Part shown: positions 1-6,339 of the stretch, piece by piece | Layout: the number at the start of each line of letters is the position of its first letter | How positions within the stretch are numbered: the stretch's first letter is position 1 | Origin: Thiodiazotropha sp037382065 | Lineage (GTDB): Bacteria > Pseudomonadota > Gammaproteobacteria > Chromatiales > Chromatiaceae | DNA: 10,683 nucleotides | Assembly (NCBI GenBank): GCA_037382065.1 | Contig: JARRQF010000109.1 | Span: 1 to 10,683 of the forward strand | Direction: 5' to 3' | The notes under the pieces: generated by a model | Told to the model about the DNA's origin: nothing | The model's input: the letters and a program-made list of their open reading frames with translations, nothing else | The model's database searches: none | Position numbers and translations under genes: made by a program

Positions 1-475
1 GGTGGATTCAACCTAAATTCTGGTAGATTGAATAGATTGAGGTCGGATAGACGGATGATTCAGGCCCCAGTTTTCTGCCTTGATATACATGGGTGATAGC
101 GGTTATTCTCCTTATACCTCTCGTGTTCTCTTCCCCTTCACCCAACAAGGTCAACACGCTCATTCAACTATTTCGGAGCTCACTACTGAGCTTGCGTTTT
201 CTCCGGTCAACACTTACCTCCCCCGACCTTGCGTTCAACGGCCCATGACTCGGGGTCTCGGCGGGTCGCTACGCCTTTCCGGGTAGAGGACTTTTACCTC
301 CAATCTCTTGCCGATTTTGCACGGTGCACTGGATGTCCTGTTAATCTTCTTGTTAATCTGATCGGCATCTCCTTGTTTTCGAGCAGGTTTATTATCTATC
401 ACTCAGCGGTTCAAAAGCTGAGCCTTAGACGTAATCAGGAAAGGTTATGTACGGCGGAGCTCTACGGCGACTAAA
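1..475. other. Accessory DNA without a supportable gene
   Basis: I see no credible gene here. Two short plus-strand open frames (80-286 and 229-474) overlap each other and have no ribosome binding site, domain or signal peptide. Their composition is rich in Pro, Arg, Ser and Thr, as expected for chance frames in structured DNA. The stretch around 236-340 is GC-richer than its surroundings and contains small self-complementary pieces such as TGCACGGTGCA and GAGG/CCTC around a short loop. That would fit the non-coding end of a mobile element or a structured RNA, but I cannot assign a family. Its left edge is cut by the window. Confidence 0.4.
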
Positions 476-479
476 AAAC

Positions 480-505
480 AGAGGTGCCATCGGCCTCTTC
501 GTTTT
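480..505. terminator. Bidirectional terminator-like hairpin
   Basis: AGAGG pairs with CCTCT, and an inner CC pairs with GG around an ATC loop, leaving a TG bulge. On the plus strand the stem is followed by TCGTTTT. On the minus strand it is followed by GTTTTTT, because a run of six A lies just left of the stem. The U-run is therefore better on the minus strand, which fits a terminator for the protease operon ending at 804, about 300 bases away. It could equally close a lost plus-strand gene on the left. Confidence 0.5.
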
Positions 506-514
506 ATGATTTAT

Positions 515-803
515 GGCAAGGATGAAGCATTCTATTGCAAGCTGGACGATTAGACGTTAAGTGTTGAGGAAGTGGCGCTTATCTGCCGTGAACACGAAAC
601 CTGATCCCGGGGAATGGCAGAATAAACAAGTGAATTTGAAGGTTATTCAGGCGTTAACTAATGTGATCAATTAGGTCTTGTTTTCATCATATGGAGAATC
701 AGAGCGACACCTGAGCGAAGAGTTGTTTATATCAGGCTTAACAGGGAAATAGTTGCAAGGAAATTTTATCAGTGTTGCTTATCTCCAAAGAGACAGGAGT
801 AAC
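515..803 (+). pseudogene. Decayed plus-strand reading frame, family unknown
   Basis: Protein-like stretches can be read in two adjoining plus-strand frames but are broken by stops and one frame change. The first frame (from about 515) reads KDEAFYCKLDD, a stop, then TLSVEEVALICREHE. The second (609 onward) reads GEWQNKQVNLKVIQALTNV, a TAG at 672, then GESERHLSEELFISGLTGK, a TAG at 750, then LQGNFISVAYLQRDRSN. These have natural-looking amphipathic composition, which suggests a gene that has decayed. I do not recognise the family. The frame runs into the 3' end of the oppositely oriented protease gene. Chance open stretches remain possible. Confidence 0.3.
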
Positions 804-2831
804 TCAACTCATTGCCAAGCTCTCTATAGGATCTACAGTTTTAGTGTTTCTAATGTGAATAAGGCTCACTGGGTGACAGTTTCGAAAAATAAATATAAAT
901 AGCCCAAAAGTCAGTACCCAATCCAGAGCGCCTGCGCCGCCTGTTTCGGCAACAACGGTGTTGATGTCGGAGTCAACGCCATTGTTGGTCGCTGTAGATG
1001 CTGGGTAGGTTTTTGCAAGGGCTACGGCGGCGGTTGCATCTAAAAGGCCATAGCCGCTGTCATCATCCTGACCATGGCCATTGACAATATCCTGGTAGTC
1101 TCCGCTATTCTTCATATTGCGTAGGTACATATCCACTGCAGTTTCTTTGAGGATATGTTTGATATCGTCCGGTTGTAAATCTGGATTCACCTGCAACAAA
1201 AGTGCAATCAGGCCAGCAGCGTGTGGCGCTGCTGCAGAGGTGCCTAGAAAATTCGGAAGTCCATCGTTGTCATAGTCGATTTCTGGACGATCAAATTGAA
1301 AGAAAGTGGTGTTGTTATTGTCGGGTGCAACAATATCCGGCTTTTGCCGGTAAATGGCTTGTGCGAATCGTTTGCCTTTCGAGTCAAACCAAATAGCAGT
1401 GTCCCCGCCAGCGGATGAGAAAAATTGTAGTATGGGTGACATTTCCCCAAATGTGGGTGTTTGATCGTAACTGGCAGCGCCAACTGTAATAGCTTGCGCC
1501 GAATTGCTTCGACCAGTGATAGTACCCCGGTTACCGGTATATTCAATTATTTCGCCGTTAAAGCGCCCTTGTATAATATACTTGAATTCTTTGGGTGGAG
1601 GCCCCGATGCTTTTGTGATCAAAATATTAAAGTTGCTTTGCTTAGAAGACTCCGGGTTGGCGAATTGAATAAATTCCGATGGATCTCGTCCTGTATTGAT
1701 TTGTGTGGCAGTCTCGAGTATTTCAGTGCCTTCGTCATTGACTATGAATATATCGAGGTCCGTTGCAGAGCCAGGGGGGCCACTGACAGAATAGGCGGGA
1801 TCAGTCCATTGTAATTCCAGCTGCATGACGTTTCCCGGCGCAAGCGTAAAAGCCTGAAATACATCGACGCTTTCACCGGGATCAAAATCGTGTGCATGGA
1901 TATCAAGATGTGGATCGTACACATTTCGATAGATGGATTGGTAAGCATTTCGTGCGTTGTTTCCTGCAGCGGTCACGTAAATGACACCATTTTGTGATAA
2001 TTGCTCTATTAATTGATTGATGGGGCCATCCTGATAATAGGTCTCAAGTCTCAATGCGGTGTCGTCAACAATCAAGTTGACCTGTTCATCATAGAATCGT
2101 CTGAGCCCGTTTATGGTATTAGCCATGCCGTTGGCGCCAGAAAAAAACAGCAGTTCGGCCTCTGGTGCAATGTCGTGAATTATTTGCATTAGAGCGCGGC
2201 CCTCATCCGATTTATTGTCGCAATCGTGAGCTTCTTCCAGTACGATCACACCTTGTGGGAGTTCTCCGCCGGCTATATCTGTCTCTGCGCTTCTGATGAG
2301 TTTTTCCATATCATCACTTTTCGCATAACAGTTATAACTGTCCGACATGACTCCCACTCTAATACCGTTACCGTTCAGACCAAGCTCGGCCTGAACCGCA
2401 TCGACAGTCATGGCTTGCACCCCTTGAGATATCACGGAGTTGTAAGTCATAGTGCGACTTCGGTAAAGGTAATGTAGGGAGTTTAGTAGTGAGGCTGATT
2501 CTAGTGCAGAGATGGGGAGGCTGCCGGAGACAAAGCGTCCGGCCGCTTGAGCGTTCACTAATCCAATAGACAACATATCGTTCAATAATTTACGGCCATC
2601 ATGCTTTGCAACAGCATCGACTGTTACTAGAGCGTTGACAGGGCGATTAGACGTTTGTATCACCTGATTATTGCTGTTCTCATTGATTAATCTGAACAAG
2701 TCAGCATCCAGTGTAGAGTTGATCTTGACTCGCGCCAGATTCCCCCCCATTCCTTTTGCTGGAAAAGCATTCGCTGGTTGAAATATGATTAAAAATACTA
2801 TGTAAGTGATTAGGGTAACAAGAACTTTCAT
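804..2831 (-). CDS. Secreted S8/S53-like serine peptidase with GlyGly-CTERM-type tail
   Basis: This is a 675-residue exported subtilase-fold protease. The signal peptide spans about residues 1-22 (hydrophobic core VTLITYIVFLIIF, likely cleavage after PANA). The peptidase domain is split. The Asp motif is VGVMSDSYN (D164). The second-motif region is DEGRALMQIIHD (209-220). The oxyanion Asn is in AAGNN (N291). An inserted region of about 150 residues (305-440) looks beta-rich. The Ser motif is LGTSAAAPH (S532). Where ordinary subtilases have His-Gly-Thr, this protein has Glu-Gly-Arg (E210), as in a subset of S8 proteins related to the S53 (sedolisin) type with a Glu/Asp/Ser triad; assignment of E210 is inference. 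The C-terminus has GGAGALDW (631-638), a hydrophobic segment and Arg650, resembling a GlyGly-CTERM (rhombosortase) signal, but about 25 residues follow it. The gene starts 6 nt after the C39 peptidase stop, and its ribosome binding sequence GGTGA overlaps that stop, so translation is probably coupled. The ATG start is supported by the signal peptide. Confidence 0.88.
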   Translation of the reverse strand: MKVLVTLITYIVFLIIFQPANAFPAKGMGGNLARVKINSTLDADLFRLINENSNNQVIQTSNRPVNALVTVDAVAKHDGRKLLNDMLSIGLVNAQAAGRFVSGSLPISALESASLLNSLHYLYRSRTMTYNSVISQGVQAMTVDAVQAELGLNGNGIRVGVMSDSYNCYAKSDDMEKLIRSAETDIAGGELPQGVIVLEEAHDCDNKSDEGRALMQIIHDIAPEAELLFFSGANGMANTINGLRRFYDEQVNLIVDDTALRLETYYQDGPINQLIEQLSQNGVIYVTAAGNNARNAYQSIYRNVYDPHLDIHAHDFDPGESVDVFQAFTLAPGNVMQLELQWTDPAYSVSGPPGSATDLDIFIVNDEGTEILETATQINTGRDPSEFIQFANPESSKQSNFNILITKASGPPPKEFKYIIQGRFNGEIIEYTGNRGTITGRSNSAQAITVGAASYDQTPTFGEMSPILQFFSSAGGDTAIWFDSKGKRFAQAIYRQKPDIVAPDNNNTTFFQFDRPEIDYDNDGLPNFLGTSAAAPHAAGLIALLLQVNPDLQPDDIKHILKETAVDMYLRNMKNSGDYQDIVNGHGQDDDSGYGLLDATAAVALAKTYPASTATNNGVDSDINTVVAETGGAGALDWVLTFGLFIFIFRNCHPVSLIHIRNTKTVDPIESLAMS

Positions 2832-2837
2832 CAGATT

Positions 2838-3524
2838 TCACCGGAGTTGGGGCTCATTTCTCAAGTATTCACGTAATATCATCAGCTCGTGACGAAAACC
2901 CAGACTATGATGAATGGCGAGTGGATGTTCAGTGGGAAGGCCAAACCCTTGTTTACCAAGGATGAGCGTTTGTCCATGCCACTCTTCAAGAAACCTGGCG
3001 ACAGTCATTCTGATATTTCCCCTGCTTGGATCGGCTAGAAACACTCTATCTTCTACCACGCCCCGCAAGATGGCAAAATGCTTATATCCGTCCGGTTGAA
3101 TAAAAACCAGCACAGGTCCCTTGAGCTGCTTTAGTGCGGTAACATTCAACCGAACACTGGCGAACTGATACCCCTTTATCTGACTGATTTTCTCAAGTTC
3201 AAGAAAAGACAGTCCAATTTGCTTTATGACTCTTAACTCCTCATCGGTAAAAATCGTATTGATATCATTTAGCAGACTTTGCTCTGTCACATCCTCCAAA
3301 AAATAGTAACGCAACAATGTTGCCAAAGAAGCTGCGCCGCAGGAGTAGTCGTACCGTTGCATGATGACGTCTTTTTCATTAAGCTCTTTCCAGGATTTTA
3401 TCCTGCCTGGTTGTTTTTCAATTACGTGCCCACCGTTTGTCAACAAGGGTGCGGTACTGCATCCAAGTGTACCTAACTGAGAACACAATAACGCACATAA
3501 AATTTTAAAGATTGAACGCTGCAT
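2838..3524 (-). CDS. Exported C39-family cysteine peptidase, FapD-like
   Basis: The product is a 228-residue protein with a single papain-like C39 peptidase domain. The family cleaves leader peptides, classically after double Gly in bacteriocin exporters. In stand-alone form it includes FapD of the Pseudomonas functional-amyloid system. Visible catalytic elements are the oxyanion Gln56 and Cys62 in the motif DYSCGAASLATLL, His139 in YKHFAIL, and Asp155 in LADPSRG. The N-terminus has a hydrophobic segment ending in GTLGCSTAP. Cys22 could be a lipidated cysteine, but the lipobox is weak (Thr at -3), so a plain signal peptide is also possible. There is no ABC-transporter part. The gene starts 2 nt after the stop of the barrel-protein gene, with no clear Shine-Dalgarno, so it probably depends on coupled translation. 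It sits between the barrel protein and the S8 peptidase. Its substrate is unknown; the small secreted proteins upstream or the barrel protein are candidates by position only. Confidence 0.85.
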   Translation of the reverse strand: MQRSIFKILCALLCSQLGTLGCSTAPLLTNGGHVIEKQPGRIKSWKELNEKDVIMQRYDYSCGAASLATLLRYYFLEDVTEQSLLNDINTIFTDEELRVIKQIGLSFLELEKISQIKGYQFASVRLNVTALKQLKGPVLVFIQPDGYKHFAILRGVVEDRVFLADPSRGNIRMTVARFLEEWHGQTLILGKQGFGLPTEHPLAIHHSLGFRHELMILREYLRNEPQLR

Positions 3525-3526
3525 TA

Positions 3527-4531
3527 TTATAAGTTGTAGATGTAGTTGAAACCAAATGACGTGCTATTCGCATCCTCATTCAAGCCAAAGTCCACAAAGG
3601 TTTCCAAACTCAGTTTTTTGTTGATACGGTAGATAGAGGTGAGTACAAGAGACACTGGTTCATTGTTTGAACCGACTCTTTTTTGTCCATTGACTTCAAG
3701 CTCTTCAGAATAACTGCCAGATACCCGCCCACTTAGCGATATCGCGCTGTTTATCGATAAGCCGGTGCCAAAACTATAGAAATATGTGTTCCCCGGCCTG
3801 AGATCTAGGCCATATTTTTCATCTTCAAACTGATAATTGAGACCGAAAGAAAAAAACATAATGGCTGGATCTATTGATCTAGTAAAACTAATGCTGCTAC
3901 TCACGCCCCAATAACCTGAACTGGTGGCAGGTGATTCCGAAGTGTCAGTGTCATTGTTATCATCTGTTGGTACCTGAACTTTAAAGGAGACGGTTATGCT
4001 CGGGTACTCCAACGTTTCAGGCAACAATCGGTGGGAAAATCCCAGTGAGATATCACCGAGCCCTGAGTTCTCATTTTTCTCCCCCTCACCGAAAGACGTA
4101 TATTCACTTTCGGTATATACAAATGGAATGGAAATGTACGATTCAAGGTCATTAGTGATTCCAATACTAACGACAAGTGGAAAAGAGAAGGTTCTATCTC
4201 GGGCTTTACGAAGGTTGGAATAATCTTCCTCTGAGCTATAACTGACCCCAAATATGATCTGAACTTCCCTGGGGGCTAGTAATACTTCGGACTCACGTAC
4301 AAACAAGTGACTAATGTCATCTTCAGGCGGTTCACCGATCTTATCGGGTGGTTCAGACTGTCTTTGATCATTTGTGTTGGTTATATCTGTTGTTTCACTA
4401 GTGACAATTTCATTGGCCTGGCTGCTTAAAAAAGTAGGCGGAATTAGTGTAATAAGAAGCAATACAATTATTTGGTGTGTGCTAAAAAAATAGGCAAGTA
4501 ACACATTTTTTCTATTTACGATTAAGTACAT
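3527..4531 (-). CDS. Outer-membrane beta-barrel protein, FapF-like
   Basis: The 334-residue product has a long hydrophobic signal segment (IIVLLLITLI, likely cleavage near SSQA) and a short acidic Pro/Glu-rich linker with the phrase KIGEPPED. The rest is a string of alternating amphipathic beta-strands to the C-terminus. The linker followed by VLLAPREVQIIFGVSYSS, then GITNDLESYISIPFVY and SGLGDISLGFSHRLL, follows the layout of FapF-type exporters and related barrel proteins. FapF is the outer-membrane pore that secretes amyloid subunits in Pseudomonas. Here the long N-terminal coiled coil of FapF is missing, so the protein is shorter. It ends in NYIYNL rather than a terminal Phe. The gene leads a three-gene operon with the C39 and S8 peptidases. 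I chose the ATG at 4531 because it gives the more compact signal peptide. A TTG at 4573 in the same frame would add 14 residues; neither start has a clear ribosome binding site. A general transport porin is the main alternative. Confidence 0.75.
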   Translation of the reverse strand: MYLIVNRKNVLLAYFFSTHQIIVLLLITLIPPTFLSSQANEIVTSETTDITNTNDQRQSEPPDKIGEPPEDDISHLFVRESEVLLAPREVQIIFGVSYSSEEDYSNLRKARDRTFSFPLVVSIGITNDLESYISIPFVYTESEYTSFGEGEKNENSGLGDISLGFSHRLLPETLEYPSITVSFKVQVPTDDNNDTDTSESPATSSGYWGVSSSISFTRSIDPAIMFFSFGLNYQFEDEKYGLDLRPGNTYFYSFGTGLSINSAISLSGRVSGSYSEELEVNGQKRVGSNNEPVSLVLTSIYRINKKLSLETFVDFGLNEDANSTSFGFNYIYNL

Positions 4532-4639
4532 GTATTTTTTGTTGTAGTATTGTGGTAAACGTGTTGGCGTCAACGAGAAGAATTGACGGCGGGCTGCGCC
4601 TTGTCTTGAGTCATTTGCGGGCCTATGAAAACGTCAAAC

Positions 4640-4668
4640 AGTATAGGACACCACACTAGGTATGACTA
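4640..4668 (-). promoter_or_regulatory. Candidate sigma70 promoter for the barrel-C39-S8 operon
   Basis: On the minus strand TAGTCA (4668-4663) and TATACT (4645-4640) are separated by exactly 17 nt. The -10 box matches consensus at five of six positions and the -35 box at four. The predicted start of transcription lies near 4633, giving a leader of about 100 nt to the ATG at 4531. The -35 region lies in CTAG-TCATAC-CTAG, an inverted repeat with half-sites 6 nt apart that could be an operator. The promoter would let the operon be expressed apart from the small-protein genes upstream. Confidence 0.4.
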
Positions 4669-4715
4669 GGTGAATTACTTTATATATCACTTAGGTGGTT
4701 AAAAGCCTTATATGC

Positions 4716-5003
4716 TTAATACTCCCAGACATTAAATGGATAATAATCAATCACATAATATTTCTTTCTGGCCGAACTGTATGAAACTCGGTCACATTGC
4801 CTTCGGTTGAGACGGCAAAAATTATACGCACTATACCAACTATAAAACCACTCGCCACGAGCACTCTCTTTTTGAATACTGTCCATGATTGCCATATTTT
4901 CTGATGATAGATTATTGACTATTTCAGGTGAGCTATTCTCATTGGCATGTGTTGAAACTATAAATATTGACGAAAACACAACAGTTAGAAATGATTTGAA
5001 CAT
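4716..5003 (-). CDS. Small secreted protein A, Cys-pair, unknown function
   Basis: The product has 95 residues if it starts at the ATG at 5003, which directly precedes a clean signal peptide (MFKSFLTVVFSSIFIVSTHA, cleavage before NEN). An in-frame ATG at 5018 would add MDDII ahead of it, which is less fitting. The mature part, about 75 residues, is polar and then strongly aromatic and basic, with ARGEWFYSWYSAYNF, a Cys-x6-Cys pair (CRLNRRQC) and a Tyr-rich end. The pair could form a disulphide in the periplasm or outside the cell. The N-terminal part of the mature chain (SPEIVNN) and the RGE-aromatic-Phe motif recur in the protein encoded at 5215-5520. The gene lies 142 nt before the barrel-protein gene on the same strand. 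No known family is recognised. It could be a secreted effector, a substrate of the C39/barrel pair, or unrelated. Confidence 0.6.
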   Translation of the reverse strand: MFKSFLTVVFSSIFIVSTHANENSSPEIVNNLSSENMAIMDSIQKESARGEWFYSWYSAYNFCRLNRRQCDRVSYSSARKKYYVIDYYPFNVWEY

Positions 5004-5109
5004 GATTATATCATCCATAATGTTAGCACGAGTCCACTGGGCTCTTCACAAGAGTGAGGACATTATTGCAATGCCAGATCCGGTAAAGCCCACTCCTAGG
5101 GGGGTAATC

Positions 5110-5164
5110 CATAGTGTTGCTATGAGTACTTTAGAGCCCCTGTATTAAACAGGGGCAACTAAGT
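5110..5164 (-). terminator. Tandem hairpins between the two small-protein genes
   Basis: The larger hairpin has a perfect 8 bp stem, GCCCCTGT (5136-5143) with ACAGGGGC (5149-5156), and a five-base loop. Beyond a small internal loop the stem continues with ACTTTAG (5128-5134) against CTAAGT (5159-5164), with one bulged T. A second 5 bp hairpin, CATAG/CTATG, lies at 5110-5124. The larger hairpin starts about 50 nt after the stop of small protein B, as expected for a terminator or 3'-end stabiliser. No U-run follows it on either strand, so efficient intrinsic termination is doubtful. Confidence 0.4.
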
Positions 5165-5214
5165 TGATATGGTTCACTTAAATAATGTCAGTAAACAAGA
5201 ATAACAACAAATCA

Positions 5215-5520
5215 TTAATATGATTTAATTACAATGCTACCATCGCGTCTAGGGTCAGTAGCCCTGGCCAAAAAAAGATTACCAGAAAACCAACATACAC
5301 CACGTCCTCGGCACCATTCTCTTGCCTTTGTAAGCGCAGACTTATTCCAGCTGGCGCGAAAATATTCACCTCTTGTAGCGAATTTCTCTTCAGTTAACAA
5401 ATACTCCATCGGTACACCGTCAATTGAATTTAGAATATTTGGCGTTGTAGATACTCCGTCAGCATAGGATGTACTTAATGACATAAACATAGAAAGCAAT
5501 AATACAATTATCCTATTCAT
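5215..5520 (-). CDS. Small secreted protein B, Cys-pair, unknown function
   Basis: The product has 101 residues from the ATG at 5520. This start is preferred over 5547 because AAGGA lies 8-9 nt before it and because it opens directly into a signal peptide (MNRIIVLLLSMFMSLSTSYA, cleavage before DGV). The mature chain, about 81 residues, carries TPNILNSIDG, then TRGEYFRASWNKSA, then a Cys-x5-Cys pair in WCRGRGVCWFSG and a basic tail. Compared with the protein at 4716-5003, it shares the [ST]P-x-I-[VL]-N start, the RGE-aromatic-Phe motif and a Cys pair about 20 residues later, which suggests two diverged copies. I recognise no family. It is the first gene of the minus-strand cluster; upstream DNA is AT-rich and could hold a promoter, but I found no convincing box pair. 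Confidence 0.62.
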   Translation of the reverse strand: MNRIIVLLLSMFMSLSTSYADGVSTTPNILNSIDGVPMEYLLTEEKFATRGEYFRASWNKSALTKAREWCRGRGVCWFSGNLFLARATDPRRDGSIVIKSY

Positions 5521-5922
5521 GACTATATTCCTTGGTAGTTTAATCAAAGTAATGACAACAATCGTTAGTGGTCTATAAATATATTTTCATTGCAAAGAAA
5601 AATAATTATTGACGTACAACATGGTAGCTGAACCCAAATTATTTTTGATCCCCCCAAAGGGTGAATTTCAAAGATTGCGTTAAAACAGGACTTAGATAGC
5701 TTCGAATGAGAGTAACTCTAAGTTGTGGCTTGAGCGTGTTTGGCCAGGGAAACAAGGCAACCAGTGACAAGTATTCATCATTAATTAGTTCAGATAACGG
5801 AAACCGCGGCCTTGTTATCGGTGTGTCTCATGTGGTATGCCCATGTGGCCGGTAAGTATTACCTATCGATCTGATGAGTGATCGATTGTAAATAAAGACC
5901 ATTTGGCACACTAGGTTAAGGG
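5521..5922. other. Intergenic DNA between small protein B and the transposase remnant
   Basis: No gene is supported here. The first 100 bases are AT-rich and would carry the promoter of the minus-strand small-protein gene. The rest (about 5640-5920) shows no open frame with recognisable content. It could be the degraded 5' part of the transposase gene or its left end, but I could read no transposase motif in it and found no terminal inverted repeat. Confidence 0.4.
5865..5886. repeat. Perfect 7 bp inverted repeat
   Basis: ATCGATC (5865-5871) is exactly complementary to GATCGAT (5880-5886) across an 8-base spacer, TGATGAGT. It lies in DNA without a gene, about 40 bases before the readable transposase remnant. 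It may be a protein-binding site or part of an element end, or it may be chance. Confidence 0.35.
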
Positions 5923-6288
5923 AGGTGCTATCCCCGGCACAGATCCCCGCATGAAACTATTTCTCTGAAGGATGAGTTTGAAAGGTTTTAGGAATACAGT
6001 GCCACATGGGCGGCAGAGCGGTTTTTGAAAGGTTCGACGACCCGCGCACTAAAAAGCCGTTTGGATCCATTGAGAAAATTTGTTGGTACACTACGCAGGC
6101 ATTATGATGGGGTAGTGGTATTTGTAGGAACACGGCTGTCTAATGCTATTGGAGAAGGGCTTAATCGGATTGTGAAAATCGTAAAAAATAGAGCCAGTGG
6201 GTTTCGAACATTAGATGCGAATACTGATATGATTTTCTTGGTAGTTGGAGATCTTGATATTCCTGATCAAATTACAGCTAGATTTTGA
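5923..6288 (+). pseudogene. ISL3-family transposase, C-terminal remnant
   Basis: The readable protein matches the C-terminal part of ISL3-family DDE transposases. It runs LKDEFERF, then an in-frame TAG (5989-5991) where the family usually has Trp, then EYSATWAAERFLKGSTTRA, then SRLDPLRKFVGTLRRH, the family-typical SNAIGEGLNRIVKIVKNRA, SGFRTL and VGDLDIPDQI, ending at the TGA at 6288. Only about 120 of the roughly 400 residues remain; the catalytic N-terminal and central parts are missing upstream. With a stop codon inside and no 5' part, it cannot make a working transposase. I could not identify a terminal inverted repeat. It shows that an insertion sequence once sat between the secreted-protein cluster and the asparagine synthase fragment, and is the clearest sign of past rearrangement here. 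Confidence 0.82.
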
Positions 6289-6305
6289 ACACTATGAATA
6301 CCCTC

Positions 6306-6328
6306 GACAACCATATTATATTGTTGTC
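6306..6328. repeat. Hairpin just after the transposase remnant
   Basis: GACAAC (6306-6311) pairs with GTTGTC (6323-6328). ATA/TAT inside the loop can add three pairs after one mismatch. It starts 18 bases after the transposase stop and ends 12 bases before the next ORF's ATG. It may be the remains of an insertion-sequence end or a weak terminator; no U-run follows. Confidence 0.4.
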
Positions 6329-6339
6329 AATTGAATACT

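Noticed and set aside
421..465. Resemblance to group II intron domain V (GAGCC followed later by GTACGG)
   Set aside because: The outer nine-pair stem cannot be formed and the loop and bulge do not fit; there is also no intron-encoded reverse transcriptase nearby.
80..474. Two plus-strand open frames of 68 and 81 residues
   Set aside because: No ribosome binding site, no domain, biased composition and mutual overlap; they look like chance frames in non-coding DNA.
1461..1814. Plus-strand frame of 117 residues within the protease gene
   Set aside because: It is antisense to a well-supported gene, with no start signal or recognisable content.
4532..4573. TTG start giving a longer barrel protein
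   Set aside because: No ribosome binding site, and it would put 14 polar residues before an already long signal segment. It is kept as an alternative only.
4716..5520. Small proteins as FapB/FapC-type amyloid subunits
   Set aside because: They are too short, have no Gly/Asn/Gln-rich tandem repeats, and carry Cys pairs and many basic residues.
5839..6011. 11 bp inverted repeat (GCCCATGTGGC and GCCACATGGGC) about 150 bp apart
   Set aside because: One copy lies inside the transposase remnant's coding part, so these are not element ends; likely chance.
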